A stretch of 64,000 nucleotides of DNA from Paenibacillus sp. H1-7 (GCF_022354825.1 NZ_CP031168.1:731001-795000); one strand, 5' to 3'; counted from the first letter of the stretch, positions 51,664 through 61,115 are shown. Notes: a model not told the origin generated them from the letters alone. Made by a program: numbers and translations.

Positions 51664-53285
51664 TCGACATTCCCCCGATCCTCATTGTCATGTTGGATGG
51701 ACATCCCTCTTTGTCCGCCTTGTTCTTTAATTTCCTTGGACAGCTCGTCGCCCTGGCGCGTCGAATCCTTCAAGGTCATAAAGGAAGGCCGTTCTTTAAG
51801 CGACCACCATGGAGCCCGGAACATGGCATCCTTCATATCGTTGGATGAGATCGGTCCGAAAGGCGACAAGTAAGGCACGCCGAAGGAGCGAAGGTTAGCC
51901 AGATGACCGAGCAATAGCATAATGCAGATCAATATGCCGTACAGGCCGAAGATCGCCGCTGCAATCATGATCGGGAAGCGCAGGATACGGATGGCGATAG
52001 CGGCGTTAAAGCGCGGGATCGTAAACGATGCGATACCGGTCAGCGAAACGACGATAACCATCGGCGCCGACACGATGCCGGCTTGAACCGCAGCTTGCCC
52101 GATAACCAGGGCTCCCAGAATACTGACCGCAGCCCCGATGGTCTTGGGGAGCCGGATTCCTGCTTCCCGCAGCGCTTCGAAGGTCGTCTCCATGATGAAG
52201 GCTTCGACTACCGCCGGAAAAGGAATCGCTTCACGCGATGCCGCTACCGACAGCAATAGCGACGTGGGAAGCAAATCCTGATGGAATGTAGTAAACGCCA
52301 CGTACAAGCCTGGCGTGAGCAGAGACAATACAAGCAGCACATAGCGAAGCCAGCGGATCAGCGTCATCATCTGAAACCGCTCGTAATAGTCCTCCGTTGC
52401 ATGAAGCGCTTCGGCGAATACGAACGGCACCAGCAGCACGAAAGGAGTTCCGTCGACGATAATGCCTACGCGTCCTTGAAGCAGGGCGGCGGCTACCATG
52501 TCGGGTCTTTCCGTATATTGGATTTGCGGGAACGGAGAGAAGGCAGAATCCTGGATAAGCTCTTCCAAATAGCCGGTTTCCAAAATCGCATCGATATCGA
52601 TTTTTTCCAATCGGCACAGCACTTCATCGACAAGAGCCGGGTCGGCGATATCCTCCATATAGGTGATGACAATGCTCGTGTTGCTTTCCCGCCCGATAGT
52701 CATAGGCTTCATTTTAAGCCGCGGCGTCTTCAGCTTGCGGCGGACCATCGAGGTGTTCGTGCGCAAATTTTCGACAAAGCCCTCGCGGGGGCCGCGAATG
52801 ACGGCTTCGGTCTCCGGCTCCTGAATGGAGCGCTTCTCCATTCCCCGTATCCCCATCAATATGCATTGAGTGTTGCCTTCGACAATCAAGCCGACGTCGC
52901 CGCCAAGTACGGATTTGAGCATATCGGCATAGTTGTCCGCCTGCTGTGTTTGCGTGACCGGCAAGGACGTCTCCAGAATCCGCTCGATCAGATACTCCTT
53001 GCCTTCGATGACCATCAGCGTTTTCATCGCTTCGTTGGCCGACTGCGTATTCACCAGTCCGTCCACAAAGAAGAAGATCGCTTTGGCGCTCCGCTCTATA
53101 TAAAATTCGCGAATGACGAAGTCCGAGCAATCCGCGAACATCTCGTTCAAAAAATCTTTGTTCTCGTCCAAAGAAGCGGAAATCTTAACGGACTTCAAGT
53201 CATCGATGAATTGATAATCGAATTCCTGAAGCGACTGCTTTTGCGTTTTTTCGCTTTTTTGTTTCCGATTTCTCCACCGCAGCAT
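51660..53285 (-). CDS. gerKA: Spore germinant receptor A subunit (GerKA/GerAA family)
   Basis: This 541-aa subunit has an N-terminal cytosolic domain (residues ~20-250) and about five TM helices (from ~290) with the GerA signature region ALHATEDYYERFQMMTLIRW and PGLYVAFTTFHQDLLPTSLL. The family motif REAIPFPAVVEAFIMETTFE is intact. Its C-terminal tail is hydrophilic and acidic. I start at ATG 53285 (MLRWRNRK) after GGGGAGG; the open frame extends 23 codons without a site. It leads the four-gene operon A-C-D-B. Expression is expected in the forespore (sigma G), though I found no clear site. Confidence 0.92.
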   Translation of the reverse strand: MLRWRNRKQKSEKTQKQSLQEFDYQFIDDLKSVKISASLDENKDFLNEMFADCSDFVIREFYIERSAKAIFFFVDGLVNTQSANEAMKTLMVIEGKEYLIERILETSLPVTQTQQADNYADMLKSVLGGDVGLIVEGNTQCILMGIRGMEKRSIQEPETEAVIRGPREGFVENLRTNTSMVRRKLKTPRLKMKPMTIGRESNTSIVITYMEDIADPALVDEVLCRLEKIDIDAILETGYLEELIQDSAFSPFPQIQYTERPDMVAAALLQGRVGIIVDGTPFVLLVPFVFAEALHATEDYYERFQMMTLIRWLRYVLLVLSLLTPGLYVAFTTFHQDLLPTSLLLSVAASREAIPFPAVVEAFIMETTFEALREAGIRLPKTIGAAVSILGALVIGQAAVQAGIVSAPMVIVVSLTGIASFTIPRFNAAIAIRILRFPIMIAAAIFGLYGILICIMLLLGHLANLRSFGVPYLSPFGPISSNDMKDAMFRAPWWSLKERPSFMTLKDSTRQGDELSKEIKEQGGQRGMSIQHDNEDRGNVE

Positions 53286-53516
53286 GACGGCCTCCCCGGA
53301 TGTACTAGCACCTCGGCAGCATGCGCCGGAGTGTGTCCCGTATATTTTTCTCAAAAAAGGAATTTTTATTACAAATGATGCAAATCGGCATTTCGGTCGG
53401 CGCGGCGAAAGGTTCGTTGTAGATCATGGATGGTACGGTATAGCTAATGAAGGAATAGATTACAATAAGACGGCCAAAGTTGTATTCATTGACTCAAATC
53501 GGAGGGGGAACGGATT

Positions 53517-54947
53517 GTGATATGGCTTTTAGCCGCTTTGCTGCTCTTTATATTTCAAATCATAACGATCCTGTTTCATGAATTTCGCCATCCTGCCAAA
53601 ACGGTCGCTTGGCTCGTTATTTTGTTTATTTTTCCAATAATTGGGTTTATTATGTATTACTTTTTGGCGAAGGAATATACGCACCGTAAAAAAGTGCGCC
53701 GCAAAGGGCTCCGATACATTCCGGATCCGATGCATGAAGGGAGAAGGTACTCGGCATCGCAGCCGAATGACGAACTGCAGCAGCCGGACGGAGTAACGAA
53801 GGATTCGCGCCTCTATGCGCTGCTGAACAATATCCCGAGCTCGTCGGTGACACAGCAAAATGAAGTGAGGGTGTTGACCAACGCGGACATGGCCTACGAT
53901 GCCATAATGGAGGGGATGGAGAAAGCGGCAAGCTACATCCACTTCGAATTTTACACGATACGTCATGACAAGACCGGTCGCCGGTTTCAGGAGCTGCTGA
54001 TCCGCAAGGCTCGGCAGGGTGTGAAGGTTCGGTGCATTTTCGACGGCATCGGCAGCTATCAGCTGGATAACAGCTTCTTGATCGAGCTGCGGGAAGCGGG
54101 AGTGGAGGCGTACATATTTTTACCGCCGTTAATCGCCTTTTTCGACAAAAGGATGAATTACCGGAATCACCGGAAAATCGTCGTCGTGGACGGGATGATA
54201 GGATACCTTGGCGGCATTAATGTCGGAAACGAATATTTGGGGGGCAATCCGAAGCTGGGCTTTTGGAGAGATACGCATTTGGAGCTTGTCGGGGATGCCG
54301 TATATTCTCTGCAATATACGTTTCTTTCGGATTGGTATTTTGTCAGCGGACAGAGGCTGACCGATTCCAGCCTGTTTCCCGAGCACGATAATTCGGGCGG
54401 GAAAAGAGTGCAAATCATCAGCAGCGGCCCGGACGCTCACTGGGATGCCATCCTCGAAATGTACTTCGGGGCGATTACGGCGGCCAAGAAGCGTATTTTT
54501 ATTACTACGCCGTACTTTGTGCCTGATCCGAGCATCAGCATGGGGCTGAAGACGGCAGCGGTCAGCGGCGTGGACGTCCGGGTGATCTTTCCGTCTCGTT
54601 CCGACTCCAAAATTGTCAATTACGCTTCGAAATCTTACTTCGAGGAGCTGATGCAGGCGGGGGTCCGGTTTTATTCGTATGAAAAAGGATTCATGCATGC
54701 GAAGGTCATTCTCATTGACGATATGCTGGCGTCCGTCGGAACCGCGAATATGGATATGCGCAGCTTCTTCAGCAATTTTGAGCTGAACGCCGTGCTGTTC
54801 GACAAAGAGACGATCCAGCGGCTGGAAGCCGATTTCTTGCAGGATTTAAAGGACAGCAAAGAAATCAAGCTGGAGCAGTTCGAGAAGCGTCCGCGCATGG
54901 AAAAGGCGAAGGAAGTGATGGCACGCCTGCTGTCGCCGCTGTTCTAG
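53517..54947 (+). CDS. cls: Cardiolipin synthase, PLD family
   Basis: This 476-aa membrane enzyme condenses phosphatidylglycerol to cardiolipin. Two N-terminal TM helices (residues 2-20 and 30-48) are followed by two phospholipase D active sites, HRKIVVVDG near 218 and HAKVILIDD near 396, each with the HKD residues. GSVG/GTANMDMRSF spacing is typical. Start GTG 53517 follows GGAGGGGGA; an ATG-led shorter form would lose the first helix. It is convergent with the LigD-type polymerase gene, 14 bp apart. Confidence 0.93.
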   Translation: MIWLLAALLLFIFQIITILFHEFRHPAKTVAWLVILFIFPIIGFIMYYFLAKEYTHRKKVRRKGLRYIPDPMHEGRRYSASQPNDELQQPDGVTKDSRLYALLNNIPSSSVTQQNEVRVLTNADMAYDAIMEGMEKAASYIHFEFYTIRHDKTGRRFQELLIRKARQGVKVRCIFDGIGSYQLDNSFLIELREAGVEAYIFLPPLIAFFDKRMNYRNHRKIVVVDGMIGYLGGINVGNEYLGGNPKLGFWRDTHLELVGDAVYSLQYTFLSDWYFVSGQRLTDSSLFPEHDNSGGKRVQIISSGPDAHWDAILEMYFGAITAAKKRIFITTPYFVPDPSISMGLKTAAVSGVDVRVIFPSRSDSKIVNYASKSYFEELMQAGVRFYSYEKGFMHAKVILIDDMLASVGTANMDMRSFFSNFELNAVLFDKETIQRLEADFLQDLKDSKEIKLEQFEKRPRMEKAKEVMARLLSPLF

Positions 54948-54961
54948 ACTTCGGGCCGCCT

Positions 54962-55867
54962 TCAGGACTTGGCCGATTCGATAAAAGCCAGCACCTGATC
55001 CAGCTTTTGCGGCGGCACCTGCTTGATCAGGTCGCCCTGCTCGGCAAGCCGGCTTTCCATCGTCAGCAGCGTAAATTCGCGGGGATCGCACCGGCGGGCA
55101 ACCTCCTCCCAGTGCAGGGGCGCGGATACCGTGGCGTCCTTGCGCGCTCGCGGCGTGTAAGGCGCGGACAGCGTTTTGCCGTACCAATGCTGCAGGTAGT
55201 CGATATAAATTAGCGTGCCGCGGTCTTTTTTCAACCGCTCGATCGTGAACAGCTTGGGATGCTTCTGCACGCAATAATTGGCTACGAAGAAGCCGATTTT
55301 GCGCAGCTGCTCGAACGTATAGCCCCGTTCTATCGGAACGTAGATCTGCACGCCCGTAGCTCCCGAGGTCTTGGGGACGGAGCGGATTTGCATTCTATCC
55401 AGCGCTTCGCCGATAATTTCTGCGGCTTCCATAATGCGCGGCTCAGGATCGAGCGTTGGATCGATATCGATCAGCCATTCCTCGGGGAGCTGCTCGCCGA
55501 TCCGGTGAAAGGACGGGTGAAACTCCAGGCAGGCCAAATTGCCGAGCCACAGCAAGGTCGGAACGGAATCGAGATGCACGTATTGAATGCCTTCGAGCAC
55601 CGCCGTTTTGACAAAATGCGGGGTCGGCTCCGGGGCGTTTTTTTGATAAAACGATTTATCCGCGTAGCCGTTCGGAAACCGGATCGTCGTCAAATACCGG
55701 TCGCGGCAATATTCCAGCAAATAAGGCGCCAGCTTCAGCAGCTTCTCCAAATAGACGATTTTGGTGATGCCGAGCTCCGGCCACAGCAGCTTCTGGGGAT
55801 TCGAAATCGTGATTTCTTCCCCTTCAATGATCACGGTGCCTTTGTTGTTATTGGATGCGGCGGCCAT
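54962..55867 (-). CDS. ligD: LigD-type NHEJ DNA polymerase (primase-polymerase domain alone)
   Basis: This 301-aa archaeo-eukaryotic primase-fold polymerase works in bacterial non-homologous end joining. It has ISNPQKLLWPELGITKIVYLEKL at the start (family motif NPxKxLWP), FHPSFHR-type motif, LIDIDPT with the two metal-binding Asp, and SGATGVQIYVPI near residue 180. The lengths fit the POL domain of LigD without the nuclease or ligase domains. ATG 55867 follows AAAGGAG; an open frame to 55984 lacks conserved content. The ATP ligase and Ku are encoded 3-5 kb away, so LigD functions are split among genes. Confidence 0.9.
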   Translation of the reverse strand: MAAASNNNKGTVIIEGEEITISNPQKLLWPELGITKIVYLEKLLKLAPYLLEYCRDRYLTTIRFPNGYADKSFYQKNAPEPTPHFVKTAVLEGIQYVHLDSVPTLLWLGNLACLEFHPSFHRIGEQLPEEWLIDIDPTLDPEPRIMEAAEIIGEALDRMQIRSVPKTSGATGVQIYVPIERGYTFEQLRKIGFFVANYCVQKHPKLFTIERLKKDRGTLIYIDYLQHWYGKTLSAPYTPRARKDATVSAPLHWEEVARRCDPREFTLLTMESRLAEQGDLIKQVPPQKLDQVLAFIESAKS

Positions 55868-56208
55868 ATAGGTGCACTCCTTTGTTTGGACGGTTGATAA
55901 GCGAATACTTAAACCATAAGGGAATGGTGTGGACTGTCGCAGGCCGGTCGGCTGCAGTACTGCTGATTTCGGTCCTACCCTCATTATGGTCGCGCTCCTG
56001 TGAATCCAAACGTGAAAAAACCTCTATCGAGGCCTTTCAAGATGAGTGACCTTAAAGTTTTGCTTTAGCAATACTCGCTTCGTAAGCATGGCAGGATTTA
56101 TCGCCAAATAGAATTTTCACATTCGATGACCTTGGAATATTATTAATTCTATTGTGGTGAAAAAGACCGGGCGATGCCCGGTCTGACTGTTTTGAAACCT
56201 TTACCGTT
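55868..56208. other. Intergenic region with terminator and hairpin
   Basis: This 341-bp stretch lies between ligD and the gamma-glutamyltransferase gene. It holds the GGT terminator (56159-56184) and a short CCTC/GAGG hairpin near 56022-56034. The ligD promoter must lie here, but I cannot choose one. No coding frame is convincing. Confidence 0.5.
56159..56184 (-). terminator. Terminator after gamma-glutamyltransferase
   Basis: The stem AGACCGGGC (56164-56172) with GCCCGGTCT (56176-56184), loop GAT, has a T-run on the - strand (from the A-run at 56159-56164). Confidence 0.82.
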
Positions 56209-57792
56209 TTACCACCCGATGCTTAAGCCGTCGCTGCGCGGATCGAAGCCGCCGTAGAGGAAGCCGCTGTCGTCGATTCGAATGGCATGGGCGTGCCCCA
56301 TAATCCCGTCGAAATCGTTCACGATCTTCACGTCATGTCCGGCTGCCGCTAATCGTTTGGCAACCCTCTGATCCACTCTCCCTTCGAGCTTGAGCTCTTG
56401 CGAATCGTTCCCCCAGGTTCGTCCCCATACGAATCTTGGCTCGTTAACCGCTTCCTGCGGGTGCATACCGTAATCGATCATTCGTGTTATGATCGCGGTC
56501 TGCGTCTGAGGCTGTCCTTCGCCGCCTTGGGTGCCGTACAATATGGCCGGCTTGCCATCCTTACAGGCGAGAGCCGGCATGAGCGTATGGAAAGAGCGCT
56601 TGTTCGGCTGCAAGCAGTTGACATGCTCAGGATCGAGGGAGAAGAAGGAGCCGCGGTTTTGCAGCAGAATGCCGGTATTTCCCGCCACCACTCCGGAGCC
56701 GTACTCGAAATACAAGCTCTGGATGAAGGAGACGGCATTTCCTTCCTCGTCTACTACGGCCGCATACGCAGTATCGCTTCCCATCGGCTTGCTGACGGCC
56801 GGAGCCAGAGCGCTTTCCATCGAAATTTCGCCGAACATTTCGCGGGCGTAGTCTTTGTCCAGCAGCTTGTCGAGCGGAATGCGGCAAAAATCCGGATCGC
56901 TCAGCACCTCGTTGCGGTCCTGGAAGCTTCGTTTCAATGCCTCCACCAGCAGGTGGTAATATTCATACGAGCCGTTCTCGAACGACTTCAGATCGACCTG
57001 CTCCAAAATGTTCAAGGCCATCAAACCCACGAAGCCTTGGGAGTTCGGCGGCATCTGGTAGACGGTATAGCCGCGATAGGTCGTAGATACCGGCGTCACC
57101 CAATTGCCTCGATGGGCGGCGAAGTCGTCCGCTGTGAGAAGGCCTCCGGACTGCTCAAGAAAACCGGTGATGGCTTGCGCCAGCTTGCCGGTATAAAACG
57201 ACTCTCTCCCATGAGCCGCTATGTCGCGCAGACTCGATGCCAAATCGCTTTGAACGAACCGCTCGCCCGGCTCGGGTACCCGCTGGCCGGGAGTATATAT
57301 GCCGGAAGTATAAGGCGTTCCGGACAGCAGGGCGAAATTGTTCAAGGTATGTGCATGCTGGTCCTTGGTCATTGGAAATCCGTCAGCCGCGTAGCTGATG
57401 GCGGGCTCCAGCACCTCGGCCAACGTAAGGCGGCCGTATTCGCGAAGGACCGCGTCCCAGCCGTCCACCATGCCGGGAACGGTGATGGCGCTCCGTACGC
57501 CGCGAAACGGGATCACGGATTCCCCGGCATAGGTATCGATCGTGACCTTGGAGCCGGCCCTTCCGCTTGCATTGTAGGCACGCACATTGCGGTCTTTGCT
57601 GCTGTAGCACAACCAGAACGAATCGCCGCCAATCCCGGTCATGTGGGGGTAAACAACGGCCAGGCATGCGCTGATCGCAACAGCCGCGTCAAAAGCGTTG
57701 CCGCCTTGCTGCAAAATCCGGCTTCCCGCCATGGATGCCAAATAGTGCGGGCTTACAACCATTGTTTTGGTGCCGATAACCGATTGTTTCAT
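56209..57792 (-). CDS. Gamma-glutamyltransferase family protein
   Basis: This 527-aa N-terminal nucleophile hydrolase cleaves or transfers gamma-glutamyl groups (glutathione-type or bacterial acylase variants). The autoprocessing nucleophile Thr is in GSDTAYAAVVDEEGNAVS near residue 342, preceded by a conserved small-subunit boundary. Substrate residues appear as NRGSFFSLDPEHVNCLQP and GEGQPQTQTAI. There is no signal peptide, so it is likely cytosolic, unlike secreted GGTs. The organism seems to use bacillithiol, so the substrate is unclear. ATG 57792 follows GGAGCACGC. It is divergent from the Lrp-type gene. Confidence 0.9.
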   Translation of the reverse strand: MKQSVIGTKTMVVSPHYLASMAGSRILQQGGNAFDAAVAISACLAVVYPHMTGIGGDSFWLCYSSKDRNVRAYNASGRAGSKVTIDTYAGESVIPFRGVRSAITVPGMVDGWDAVLREYGRLTLAEVLEPAISYAADGFPMTKDQHAHTLNNFALLSGTPYTSGIYTPGQRVPEPGERFVQSDLASSLRDIAAHGRESFYTGKLAQAITGFLEQSGGLLTADDFAAHRGNWVTPVSTTYRGYTVYQMPPNSQGFVGLMALNILEQVDLKSFENGSYEYYHLLVEALKRSFQDRNEVLSDPDFCRIPLDKLLDKDYAREMFGEISMESALAPAVSKPMGSDTAYAAVVDEEGNAVSFIQSLYFEYGSGVVAGNTGILLQNRGSFFSLDPEHVNCLQPNKRSFHTLMPALACKDGKPAILYGTQGGEGQPQTQTAIITRMIDYGMHPQEAVNEPRFVWGRTWGNDSQELKLEGRVDQRVAKRLAAAGHDVKIVNDFDGIMGHAHAIRIDDSGFLYGGFDPRSDGLSIGW

Positions 57793-58112
57793 GAGTGCGT
57801 GCTCCTTTTTCGTTGAAATGGGGGATGAATTGCCTTTTCGTCATGTGTAAACCCTACATAAGTACAAGCTGCATAAATTTATGTTACTTTATATGACATA
57901 TCTCTAGGCGTGAAACCATACTTTATTTCCGAAAAAGACCAAGATTAACAATAAACATAACACAGAACAAGTTTGATAGACAATAACTTTTATTTCGGAA
58001 TGCAGGATAAAATGGTTTACTTGATGACGAAACGAATGTATAATTATATAAAAAGTTACGGTTTGTTTATGTTGATTTTATCCTTTAATTCATCATGAAG
58101 GAGGTCTATCAC
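57793..58112. other. AT-rich divergent region with Lrp-gene promoter
   Basis: This 320-bp AT-rich stretch lies between the divergent gamma-glutamyltransferase and Lrp-type genes. A sigma-A promoter for the rightward gene is at 58016-58044. No gene or riboswitch is seen. AT-rich DNA of this kind is a common Lrp target. Confidence 0.5.
58016..58044 (+). promoter_or_regulatory. Sigma-A promoter of the Lrp-type gene
   Basis: TTTACT (58016-58021), 17 nt, TATAAT (58039-58044). The start codon is 69 nt further on. Confidence 0.65.
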
Positions 58113-58595
58113 TTGGAGCAACAGCCTGTTACGCAGCAGCCTGCGGTGCAATTGGACGAATACGATCTGAAAATATTAGATGCGCTTCACGATAACGGGA
58201 GAATATCTTACACGGATCTGGGGAGAGATATCGGTCTTTCCCGAGTCGCCGTCCAATCCCGAATTAGCGCCTTAATGGAGCATGGCGTCATTGAAAAATT
58301 CACCGCCGTAATCAATCCCGGCAAGATCGGCATGAGTGTATCCACCTTTTTTAACGTGGACATCGAGCCGCAATATTTGCAGCAGGTTGCAGAAAGCTTG
58401 GCGCAGGAGACGGAAGTGACCAGCCTGTACCATATGACCGGACCGAGCAAGCTTCATATGCACGGCATTTTCAAGGATTTTCAAGAGATGGAGGCGTTTC
58501 TGGTGGAGAAGCTGTATACAATGCCCGGCATTGTCAGCGTCGATTGCCAGATGCTTATTAAACGCTACAAGAGCCGGATGGGCATGAAGCTGTAG
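58113..58595 (+). CDS. Lrp/AsnC-family regulator (YwrC-like)
   Basis: This 160-aa regulator has a winged helix ([21 protein letters not shown] start: [41 protein letters not shown]) and a C-terminal RAM/AsnC domain (residues ~75-155, [20 protein letters not shown]). The start is TTG 58113, 7 nt after a perfect AAGGAGGT (58098-58105); an ATG at 58095 precedes that site and is rejected. It is followed after 31 bp by a CHR transporter gene. In B. subtilis the Lrp-like ywrC is likewise beside the ywrA/ywrB transporters, so it probably controls its neighbour. Confidence 0.9.
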   Translation: MEQQPVTQQPAVQLDEYDLKILDALHDNGRISYTDLGRDIGLSRVAVQSRISALMEHGVIEKFTAVINPGKIGMSVSTFFNVDIEPQYLQQVAESLAQETEVTSLYHMTGPSKLHMHGIFKDFQEMEAFLVEKLYTMPGIVSVDCQMLIKRYKSRMGMKL

Positions 58596-58626
58596 CAGTT
58601 TTCAACGAGGAGGAACGTGAACTACG

Positions 58627-59172
58627 ATGTGGACTACATTATGGAATTTATTCATCGCCTTCGGGAAAGCGACGATGCTCGGCTACGGCGGGGGGCCCTC
58701 GATTATTCCCCTCTATCAGAACGAAGTGGTGCGGATGGGTTGGATGACACCGGAGGAGTTCGGTAATGCTCTGGCGTTCGGCAATGCCCTGCCGGGACCT
58801 ATCGCGACGAAGCTAGCTGCTTATATCGGTTTTAAAATCGCCGGCTGGGCCGGAGCCTGCGTTGCGCTTGCGGCGGTGGTCATGCCGACGGCTCTGCTGA
58901 TGGTCGCGCTGGTAGGAGTGATGCTCAAGCTGCAAAACAATCCGGTCATTCGCGGCATGATCAAAGGCGTTCAGCCGGTGATTTTCGTCATGATGGCAAT
59001 GCTTGCTTACGATTTTGCCAAGTATGCGTTCAAGCCGAGCGACGGATTTATCAGCTTTTTGCCCTTCGTGCTCGGGGCGGGCTATTTCATTATGGTCCAG
59101 TACTTGAACATTAACGCGGCTTGGGGGATCGTGGCCTCACTGGTCATTGGCGCTATTTTCTTCAGGGGCTAA
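58627..59172 (+). CDS. Short-chain CHR (chromate) transporter subunit
   Basis: This 181-aa membrane protein with six TM segments is one half-size unit of the ChrA superfamily. It has FGKATMLGYGGGPSIIPLYQ and the family motif NALPGPIATKLAAYIGFKIAG. Short CHR proteins usually come as a pair (chr3N/chr3C, YwrA/YwrB) that forms an antiparallel heterodimer. Only one unit is present here; the next gene is DNA ligase. It may pair with a distant partner or form a homodimer. Chromate export is inferred from the family. Confidence 0.85.
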   Translation: MWTTLWNLFIAFGKATMLGYGGGPSIIPLYQNEVVRMGWMTPEEFGNALAFGNALPGPIATKLAAYIGFKIAGWAGACVALAAVVMPTALLMVALVGVMLKLQNNPVIRGMIKGVQPVIFVMMAMLAYDFAKYAFKPSDGFISFLPFVLGAGYFIMVQYLNINAAWGIVASLVIGAIFFRG

Positions 59173-59242
59173 CCATTAGGACGAATAAACGGGTCCTTCG
59201 TTTGCCTATACTTGGAATGACAAGATCATTCGGAGGATACTT

Positions 59243-60187
59243 ATGAAACTGAAACCGGTTGTCCCTTTTGAGCCGATTTCGACCGACAGGCTGCCCGAAG
59301 GGAAAGAGTGGATCGCGCAATTGAAATGGGACGGCGTGCGGATGCTCGTGTATTACGACGGGCAAGAGACGCGGCTCGTCAATCGCAAGCTGAATGAACG
59401 AACGATGCAGTATCCCGAGCTGACTGATGTGCCTTCTTATTGCCGGGCGGAATCGGTCATTTTGGATGGCGAAATCATCGCGTTAGAAGACGGCAAGCCG
59501 TCTTTTCACCAAGTGATGAGGCGCGATGGCCTGCGCACATCCGGGCGCATTCCATTGGTCCGCCAGCAGGTGCCGATCGTCTACATGATATTCGACGTTC
59601 TATTTTATAACGGGGAATGGGTTACTTCCCGGCCGCTCGCCGAGAGGCAGCAGCTATTGGAGAAGATTGTTCACCCAACCCCTTACGCGCAATTGGTTCC
59701 AAGCTATTCGGAAATCAGCGGTTTGTTTGACGTAGTGAAGCAGCATCAGCTTGAGGGCATTGTGTGCAAGGACATTGGAAGTGTGTACGCGATGAACGGT
59801 AAAGATAAACGATGGCTCAAAAAGAAGCTGTTTCAGGATCTGGTAGCCGTAGTAGGAGGAGTCACCCACAGGGCGGGGACGGTGAATGCGCTGCTGCTGG
59901 GATTGTACGATGAAGAAGGGCGGCTGTGGTACATAGGTCATGCTGGAACCGGCAAGCTTACGCAGCAGGATTGGAGGTCCGTGACCGAGCGGGCGAGAGA
60001 GCTGGCCGTCACGGAGAGGCCTTTCGCCAATCAGCCGGAGCGGAGCAAGGATGCCGTATGGATTAAGCCTGTGCTGACGGTGAAAATTCATTTTATGGAA
60101 TGGACGCACAACCGGACGCTGCGCCAGCCCAGCATTCAATCATTCGTAGACATCGCGCCGCAGGATTGTACGTTTACTTCCGTTTAA
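59243..60187 (+). CDS. ATP-dependent DNA ligase (LigD ligase-domain type)
   Basis: This 314-aa ligase is typical of bacterial NHEJ. The adenylation Lys is in motif I (AQLKWDGVRM, residues ~27-34). Motif III is VILDGEIIAL, motif IV is GIVCKDIGS, and the OB-fold runs from about 205 with a motif V-like RWLKKKLFQD. It stands alone, without the polymerase or nuclease domains of LigD. ATG 59243 follows GGAGGAT. It converges on ku, 76 bp away, with a shared terminator. Domain split among three genes is a known variant in Bacillota. Confidence 0.92.
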   Translation: MKLKPVVPFEPISTDRLPEGKEWIAQLKWDGVRMLVYYDGQETRLVNRKLNERTMQYPELTDVPSYCRAESVILDGEIIALEDGKPSFHQVMRRDGLRTSGRIPLVRQQVPIVYMIFDVLFYNGEWVTSRPLAERQQLLEKIVHPTPYAQLVPSYSEISGLFDVVKQHQLEGIVCKDIGSVYAMNGKDKRWLKKKLFQDLVAVVGGVTHRAGTVNALLLGLYDEEGRLWYIGHAGTGKLTQQDWRSVTERARELAVTERPFANQPERSKDAVWIKPVLTVKIHFMEWTHNRTLRQPSIQSFVDIAPQDCTFTSV

Positions 60188-60201
60188 CAAGGACAATGGG
60201 A

Positions 60202-60254
60202 TAAAAAATAAGCCGATAAGCGGTCCGAAGACCGGCTTGCCGGCTTGTTTGCTG
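60202..60254. terminator. Bidirectional terminator between the ligase and Ku genes
   Basis: AAGCCG (60210-60215) with CGGCTT (60241-60246), and inner CGGTC/GACCG around loop CGAA. A A-run is on the left and a T-rich tail on the right. Confidence 0.75.
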
Positions 60255-60263
60255 TTTCAGGCG

Positions 60264-61115
60264 CTAGGAGACCGTTTCTTCCTTGGCTTTTCCTTTGGCC
60301 CTCGTTTTTTTCGTTTTGGCGGCCGGCGCGGCGTCGGTTTCCGGGACCGGCTTCATCGCGTCGAGGCTTGCCTGCAGGGCGGACATCAGATCGATGACGT
60401 TCATCTTGTTCGGCTCCGGCGCTATGCTTACCTGCTTGCCGCTTACTTTTTGCTCGATAGCCTTCAGGACCGCTTCGCGGTAATCGTCTTTATACTTCTC
60501 CGGCTCGAACGGGGTGCTGAGCTGCTCAATCAGCATTTTGGCCATCGTCAGCTCTTTGTCGTTCACATTGCTTAGCTCCGGCAGGTTAGGCACTTGCTCA
60601 ACAGAGCGGATTTCGTCGGGATAAAAAATCGTCTCCATAACGATACAATTTTCGATGACGCGAATGGCCGCCAAGCTGCTTTTGGAACGGATCGACACTT
60701 TGGCGATGCCGATTTTGCCCGTTTGCTTCATCGCTTCCAGCAGCAGGTTGTAGGCGTTGGCTCCCGTTTCGTTAGGCGCCAGATAATATGTTTTTTGAAA
60801 ATAGATCGGATCGATATCGGTAAGCTGTACAAAATCAAGAATTTTGATTTCCTTGGTGACTTCTCCGTTCAAGCTGTCGAGCTCATCCTTCTCGAATAGA
60901 ACGAAGGCCCCCGGCTCGTATTCGTACCCTCTGGCCATTTCCTCCCATTCCACTTCCCGTTCGCACGTCTGGCATTTACGGACAAAGTTAAGCGGTGTCG
61001 TGCATTCCTTGTGGATGTAGCGCATGGAAATGTCCTTATCCTCGGTAGCGGAAAACATTTTGACGGGAACATGCACCAAGCCGAAGCTAATAGCCCCTTT
61101 CCAAACCGTGTGCAT
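60264..61115 (-). CDS. ku: Non-homologous end joining protein Ku
   Basis: This 283-aa protein binds DNA ends as a ring-shaped homodimer and recruits LigD. The family start is intact (MHTVWKGAISFGLVHVPVKM). RYIHKECTTPLNFVRKC with a C-x2-C pair and YYLAPNETGANAYNLLLEAM fit the Ku core. The Lys/Ala-rich C-terminal tail (residues ~255-283, AAKTKKTRAKGKAKEE) is the usual basic extension that aids DNA threading. It converges on the ATP ligase gene. Ku and the two ligase/polymerase genes lie within 6 kb, making a functional NHEJ set. Forespore expression is common. Confidence 0.95.
   Translation of the reverse strand: MHTVWKGAISFGLVHVPVKMFSATEDKDISMRYIHKECTTPLNFVRKCQTCEREVEWEEMARGYEYEPGAFVLFEKDELDSLNGEVTKEIKILDFVQLTDIDPIYFQKTYYLAPNETGANAYNLLLEAMKQTGKIGIAKVSIRSKSSLAAIRVIENCIVMETIFYPDEIRSVEQVPNLPELSNVNDKELTMAKMLIEQLSTPFEPEKYKDDYREAVLKAIEQKVSGKQVSIAPEPNKMNVIDLMSALQASLDAMKPVPETDAAPAAKTKKTRAKGKAKEETVS

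Noticed and set aside
58095..58112. ATG start of the Lrp gene at 58095
   Set aside because: The perfect AAGGAGGT follows this ATG and fits TTG 58113 instead.
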